From NCBI GenBank assembly GCA_034003725.1, contig JAVEYB010000013.1, positions 1 through 64,000 on the forward strand: 64,000 bases of DNA. The letters are read 5' to 3'. A model generated the notes under the pieces. The model had not been told where the DNA came from, did not search any database, and saw only the letters and a list, made by a program, of their open reading frames with translations. Origin of the DNA: Candidatus Zixiibacteriota bacterium. GTDB lineage: Bacteria > Zixibacteria > MSB-5A5 > GN15 > FEB-12. Below, in pieces: positions 60,007 to 64,000 of this stretch; position 1 is the stretch's first letter; each line of letters begins with the position of its first letter. The translations under genes were made by a program, and so were the position numbers.

Positions 60007-61485
60007 ATGACCTGGACCGGCCCGACAAAACGAGTGGATGCCTACCGCATCGAGATAGACAGTTCGTATGCGAGTCAGGCCATGGCGCGGCATGGACTTC
60101 GCATGTCCGTGCCGGGGTTGGTGTACGCCGATGAGACGATGTGGCGTTCGATTGTCGGCGATGATTCTCCCGACCAGGTCGCGAATGTGGCGACACTTCC
60201 CGGCATCGTCGGGCGGTCGATCGCGATGCCGGACATACACCACGGGTACGGATTCGCGATCGGCGGAGTGGCGGCATTTGACGCCGAGCGCGGCGTCATC
60301 TCGCCCGGCGGGGTCGGCTATGACATCAATTGCGGCGTGCGGCTGGTGCGTACGGATTTGACGGTGAAAGACGTTCGTCCGCGGATCGAGGCGCTGGTCG
60401 ACGCGATGTTTGCCAACGTGCCGTCGGGGGTCGGCTCCGAGGGCCGCGTGCGGCTTTCACCGACGCAGATCGACGATGTCCTTCGTCACGGCGCGCGCTG
60501 GGCCGTCAACAACGGCTATGGATGGCAGGAGGATCTTGACTACATGGAGGAACACGGCGCGTTCGACGGCGCCGATCCATCAACCGTCAGTGCGAACGCC
60601 AAAAAGCGCGGCGGCCCGCAGCTCGGCACGCTCGGCGCCGGCAACCACTTTCTCGAAGTGCAGCGGGTTGATGAAATCTACGATCCGGAAGTCGCATCGG
60701 CGTTCGGAATCGTCGAGAAAGACCAGATCACGGTGATGATTCACACCGGGTCGCGAGGCTGCGGTCACCAGATATGCACCGATTACCTGGAGACGATGCG
60801 TCGTGCCCAGAAGAAATATAACATCCCGCTGGTCGATCACGAGCTGACCTCGGCGCCTGCGTCGTCGCCCGAAGCCCGTCAGTACTTTGCGGCCATGAAG
60901 TGCGGGGCGAATTTCGCGTGGGCCAACCGGCAGCTCATCATGCACTGGGTGCGCGAATCGTTCGAGACGGTGTTCGGCAGGCCGTCGAGCCGTCTCGGGC
61001 TGCATCTGATCTACGACATCGCGCACAATATCGCCAAGCTCGAACAGCATGAAGTCGACGGGAAGAAACGCCTGCTGTACGTTCATCGCAAAGGGGCGAC
61101 ACGCGCATTCGGACCGAGTCACCCCGAAATCCCCGAACGCTATCGCGCCTACGGGCAACCGGTGCTCATCCCCGGCGACATGGGCACGGCCAGCTACCTG
61201 CTGGTCGGCACCGAGCAGGCGATGCAAGAGACGTTCGGTTCATCGTGTCACGGGGCGGGGCGGCGGTTGTCGCGGTCGCGTGCGATCAAGGAACATCCGG
61301 CCGACAAGGTATTTGCCGATCTGGAGAATCGCGGTATCTACCTCCGTGCGAAAAGCAGGCGATGCGTGGCGGAAGAGGCGCCGGGCGCCTACAAGAATAT
61401 TGACAGCGTCATTGATATCTCACACCATTCGGGAATCGCGCGCCGGGTCGCTCGACTGCGCCCGCTCGGCGTCGTCAAAGGATAG
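60007..61485 (+). CDS. rtcB: RNA-splicing ligase RtcB
   Basis: GTP-dependent RNA ligase joining 2',3'-cyclic phosphate or 3'-phosphate ends to 5'-OH ends in tRNA splicing or RNA repair. 492 aa. Metal-binding Cys in GGVGYDINCGVR, His motifs MPDIHHGYGF and GAGNHFLE, MIHTGSRGCGHQ, and the guanylylated His in SSCHGAGR. ATG at 60007 is preferred; a GTG at 59980 would add nine residues. Co-transcribed with archease. No tRNA-intron substrate is in this window, so an RNA repair role is more likely. Confidence 0.97.
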   Translation: MTWTGPTKRVDAYRIEIDSSYASQAMARHGLRMSVPGLVYADETMWRSIVGDDSPDQVANVATLPGIVGRSIAMPDIHHGYGFAIGGVAAFDAERGVISPGGVGYDINCGVRLVRTDLTVKDVRPRIEALVDAMFANVPSGVGSEGRVRLSPTQIDDVLRHGARWAVNNGYGWQEDLDYMEEHGAFDGADPSTVSANAKKRGGPQLGTLGAGNHFLEVQRVDEIYDPEVASAFGIVEKDQITVMIHTGSRGCGHQICTDYLETMRRAQKKYNIPLVDHELTSAPASSPEARQYFAAMKCGANFAWANRQLIMHWVRESFETVFGRPSSRLGLHLIYDIAHNIAKLEQHEVDGKKRLLYVHRKGATRAFGPSHPEIPERYRAYGQPVLIPGDMGTASYLLVGTEQAMQETFGSSCHGAGRRLSRSRAIKEHPADKVFADLENRGIYLRAKSRRCVAEEAPGAYKNIDSVIDISHHSGIARRVARLRPLGVVKG

Positions 61486-61529
61486 AAAAACCACAGGAGA
61501 ACTGTGCGCCTGAGTACGGGATACGAGAC

Positions 61530-62465
61530 ATGCCGATAATCGACGGTCTCCAGACGGACCGAGACCTGAAGGCGGGTCTGCAGGTGACCTGGGTCGGTAT
61601 GGTGGTGAACATCGTACTGATCGGGCTGAAGCTGTGGGGCGGTATCGCCGGCCGCAGCCAGGCGCTGATTGCCGACGCCGTCCACTCCGCATCCGACTTG
61701 TTCAGCGACGTGGTCGTACTGCTGGGGCTGCGCTGGGGCCGCAAGGAAGCCGATGAAGATCATCCCTACGGACACGGGCGTATCGAAACGATCGCCAGCC
61801 TCGGTGTGGGTCTGACGCTGTTGGTCGCCGCCGTCTGGATTGCCTACAACGCCATCGTCTCCGTGTACGAGCATCGCGTGTCATCGCCGACCGCGCTGAC
61901 AATCGTCGTGGCCGCCGCCAGTATCGCCGCCAAAGAGGCGTTGTACTGGTACACGGTGCTGGTTGGACGGCGGATTCGCTCGACTGTCGTGATCGGCAAC
62001 GCCTGGCATCACCGTTCCGACGCCTTCAGCTCCGTTGCCGTGCTGGTGGGGGTGCTGGCGGCGCGGCTGAACCCGGACTGGCATCTTGCCGACGCGCTGG
62101 CCGCCATCATCGTTTCGCTGTTTCTGCTGAAAGTATGCGCGACACTGCTGTGGGGTGCCCTGCGCGAGTTGTCCGACACGGCGCCCGAGGAACGGATTCT
62201 CAGCGAGCTCCAATATCGGGCCGCACAGGTGCCGGGAGTAATGCAGGTGCATGACCTCAAAGCACGTCACTCCGGTCCGAATCTGCTGGTGGAAATGCAT
62301 GTCGTGGTCGACGGCAGGATCTCGGTCTATCAAGGGCATGAAATAGCGCGTGAGGTCCGGCTCCGGCTGCTCGAGGACATGGACGAGGTGACCGACGTGC
62401 TGGTGCATCTCGATCCGGAAACCGAAATGAAACCGGAGAACCCCGGGGAGCGCCCGGCTCTATAG
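61530..62465 (+). CDS. Cation diffusion facilitator transporter
   Basis: Inner-membrane metal/proton antiporter exporting Zn, Fe or similar ions. 311 aa: six membrane helices, metal site motifs DAVHSASD (helix 2) and NAWHHRSDAFSS (helix 5), and a C-terminal cytoplasmic domain (VPGVMQVHDLKARH). The gene follows rtcB by 44 bp. Its stop codon overlaps that of the convergent epimerase gene in the palindrome CTATAG. Confidence 0.95.
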   Translation: MPIIDGLQTDRDLKAGLQVTWVGMVVNIVLIGLKLWGGIAGRSQALIADAVHSASDLFSDVVVLLGLRWGRKEADEDHPYGHGRIETIASLGVGLTLLVAAVWIAYNAIVSVYEHRVSSPTALTIVVAAASIAAKEALYWYTVLVGRRIRSTVVIGNAWHHRSDAFSSVAVLVGVLAARLNPDWHLADALAAIIVSLFLLKVCATLLWGALRELSDTAPEERILSELQYRAAQVPGVMQVHDLKARHSGPNLLVEMHVVVDGRISVYQGHEIAREVRLRLLEDMDEVTDVLVHLDPETEMKPENPGERPAL

Positions 62466-63356
62466 TCCCAGCGCCTGGCGCAGCGCGGTCTCGAGATCGG
62501 TGTGACGGAACGTGAAGCCGTGATCGAGCAGCTTTTTCGGGATGACACGAATACTGGCCAGGAGCAACTCCTCCGCCATCTCACCCGCGAGCATCTTCAG
62601 CGCAAAGGCGGGGATAGCCATTACGGTCGGTCGGTTTAATACCGCGCCAAGGACGTTGGTGAATTCCTCGTTGGTGACGGGTGTCGGGGAGACCATGTTG
62701 ACCGGACCATCGAGCGACCGCTCGGACAATGCGAACTGAATACCCCGCACGACGTCGTCTCGCGACACCCACGACATGTACTGACTGCCGTCGGCCAGCT
62801 TCCCGGCCATTCCCGTCTTGAACGGCGTGAGCATCTTCTCCAGTGCGCCACCCTCGGCAGCGAGCACCACGCCCATGCGAAGGTGAACGGTGCGAATTCC
62901 AGCCGAGCGGGCGGGGTCGGCGGCATTCTCCCACGCTTCGGACACGTCGGCCAGAAATCCCTTGCCGCGCGGCATCTTTTCAGTCAGTTCGGTATCTCCC
63001 CGGTCGCCGTAGAATCCAACAGCGGACGCGCACACGAGCGCCTCCGGCTTATGGGTGCAGGAGGCCAGCGATTCCGCCAGCAGCGAGGTACCGTCGACCC
63101 GGCTGTTGAGAATGCGCGCCTTGCGCTCGTCGTTCCATCGTCCGCCGGCGATATTCTCACCGGCAAGGTGCACGACCGCGTCGAATCCCTCGAGCCCGGC
63201 CCGATCGATCTCCCCGGTCGAGGGCCTCCAATAGACCGACTGCGGGTCATTCGTCCGTTCGCGAACGAGCGTGTGAACCGTGTGACCGTCAGCCCGAAGC
63301 GCAGCGGTGAGCGCCGTGCCGATCAGGCCCGACGAGCCGGAAACAAGAATCTTCAT
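62460..63356 (-). CDS. TIGR01777-family NAD(P)-binding epimerase-like protein
   Basis: 298-aa extended SDR protein like YfcH. NAD motif ILVSGSSGLIGTAL, AVVHLAGENIAGGRW, SAVGFYGDRG and a C-terminal DUF1731-like end (PVTNEEFTNVLG, ALRQALG). ATG at 63356 is preferred because the family begins MKIL; a GTG at 63368 would add MAHP. The Tyr/Lys catalytic pair is not in the standard form. Follows the peroxiredoxin gene by a few bases, so probably co-transcribed with it. Confidence 0.93.
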   Translation of the reverse strand: MKILVSGSSGLIGTALTAALRADGHTVHTLVRERTNDPQSVYWRPSTGEIDRAGLEGFDAVVHLAGENIAGGRWNDERKARILNSRVDGTSLLAESLASCTHKPEALVCASAVGFYGDRGDTELTEKMPRGKGFLADVSEAWENAADPARSAGIRTVHLRMGVVLAAEGGALEKMLTPFKTGMAGKLADGSQYMSWVSRDDVVRGIQFALSERSLDGPVNMVSPTPVTNEEFTNVLGAVLNRPTVMAIPAFALKMLAGEMAEELLLASIRVIPKKLLDHGFTFRHTDLETALRQALGL

Positions 63357-63370
63357 CGGGTGAGCCACGT

Positions 63371-63844
63371 TTATGCCTTTACCAGCGACGCGAGAGTGGC
63401 TTTTACGTCGTCAACGTGCCCGTTGACCTTGACCTTCTCCCACATGGCGCGGACTTTCGACTCCGGATCGATCAGCACCGTTGTGCGCTCGACGCCCATG
63501 TACTTTTTGCCGTACATGCTTTTCTCTTTCCACACGCCGTACTTTTCGAGTGCGGTGTGATCGGGATCGGACAGAAGCGTGATTCCCAGCTTGTGTTTTG
63601 CGCAGAAGTTCTGGTGGCTCTTCACCGAGTCGGGGGAGACCCCCACGACCGTGGCTCCCAGCTTCTTGAAACTTGCGAGGGCGGAAGTGAAATCGACGGC
63701 TTCGAGCGTGCAGCCCGACGTATTATCTTTCGGGTAGAAATACAGCACCAGCCACGATCCGGCAAAGTCGGACAGCTTCGCTTTCTGGCCGTCCTGATTT
63801 TGCAGTGAAAATGCCGGCGCCTTGTTACCGATTTTGAGTGCCAT
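63371..63844 (-). CDS. bcp: Peroxiredoxin, BCP/PrxQ family
   Basis: Thiol peroxidase reducing hydrogen and alkyl peroxides. 157 aa. Peroxidatic Cys45 in PKDNTSGCTLEA. The second Cys of E. coli BCP (five residues on) is Val here; instead Cys81 (QNFCAKH) lies 36 residues downstream, the spacing seen in PrxQ proteins with a distant resolving Cys. ATG at 63844 is chosen over the longer frame because the family starts at LKIGNKAP, with AGGAAGG upstream on the minus strand. First gene of the pair with the epimerase. Confidence 0.95.
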   Translation of the reverse strand: MALKIGNKAPAFSLQNQDGQKAKLSDFAGSWLVLYFYPKDNTSGCTLEAVDFTSALASFKKLGATVVGVSPDSVKSHQNFCAKHKLGITLLSDPDHTALEKYGVWKEKSMYGKKYMGVERTTVLIDPESKVRAMWEKVKVNGHVDDVKATLASLVKA

Positions 63845-63954
63845 AGACAACGCCCTTCCTGCGTCAGCGATCTCTCCTTCAATGGACAACGATACCTGTA
63901 ACGGCGGCGGCGGTCAAATGGTTCTTTCGTTCGGAGTATTCGGGCGCTCTATGT

Positions 63955-64000
63955 CTAGCTTACCCGCTTGCGGAACCGCAGCGCGGCAATCGCAAACACT
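63955..64000 (-). CDS. 3' end of a gene running into the window edge (partial)
   Basis: On the minus strand the last 46 bases read VFAIAALRFRKRVS and a TAG stop. The hydrophobic run followed by a basic tail looks like the final membrane helix of a membrane protein, for example an ABC permease. Only about 14 residues are visible, so this is a weak call. Confidence 0.3.
   Translation of the reverse strand, partial: VFAIAALRFRKRVS

Overview
The window looks like a chromosomal segment of a high-GC Gram-negative bacterium. Evidence is an outer-membrane-type beta-barrel protein, at least six lipobox-bearing lipoproteins, and housekeeping clusters (tig-clpP-clpX, lon-engB-purA). The phylum cannot be settled from sequence alone. 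The mix (DUF5916 protein, lipoproteins with DTV repeats, archease-rtcB, palindromic intergenic repeats) would fit an FCB-group lineage such as Zixibacteria, but that is a guess. Promoter-like pairs (TTGNNN, 16-17 bp, TATATT/TATTAT types) recur before several genes and stand out against the GC-rich background.

Layout. 1-588: palindromic and 35-bp tandem repeats. 589-3856: tig, clpP, clpX, closed by a strong terminator. 4185-5689 (minus): HAD hydrolase and TSUP permease. 5932-10567 (plus): STAS protein, DUF5916 barrel protein, PhzF-like isomerase, radical SAM protein. 10564-11866: two blocks of an 87-bp hairpin repeat on either side of a DUF899 thioredoxin-like gene. 11956-16625: UvrD/PcrA helicase, then a PD-(D/E)XK-like nuclease, an arylamine N-acetyltransferase and a GIY-YIG nuclease. 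16688-22740: a membrane-anchored pseudokinase, lon, engB (apparently with an AUA start), purA and a periplasmic FKBP. 22966-24222: superoxide dismutase and two tRNA-Lys genes (UUU and CUU).

24305-40527 is an accessory island directly downstream of tRNA-Lys(CUU): a tyrosine recombinase, a complete type I-E CRISPR-Cas operon in canonical order (cas3, cse1, cse2, cas7, cas5, cas6e, cas1, cas2), a 65-bp leader, and an array of 87 repeats and 86 spacers. The last repeat is cut by an IS3-family element. The genes overlap or nearly touch and use TTG starts with strong ribosome-binding sites (cse2, cas2). The array shows a tandem spacer duplication, a distant identical spacer pair and two pairs of diverged spacers, so it records repeated encounters with related targets.

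40735-64000 returns to chromosomal genes: a metallo-hydrolase lipoprotein, an ABM-domain protein, an ABC exporter pair, several lipoproteins (one decayed to a pseudogene), a PPP-like phosphatase, an APH-like kinase, an ABC-F ATPase, a GT2/epimerase pair, an orphan histidine kinase, an acetolactate-synthase-like enzyme, a ferritin-like protein, archease plus RtcB RNA ligase, a cation diffusion facilitator, a TIGR01777 epimerase and a PrxQ/BCP peroxiredoxin. A gene tail enters at the right edge. The strongest leads are the spacer history of the array, the hairpin repeat family, the AUA start of engB and the membrane pseudokinase. I found no clearly new multi-gene system.
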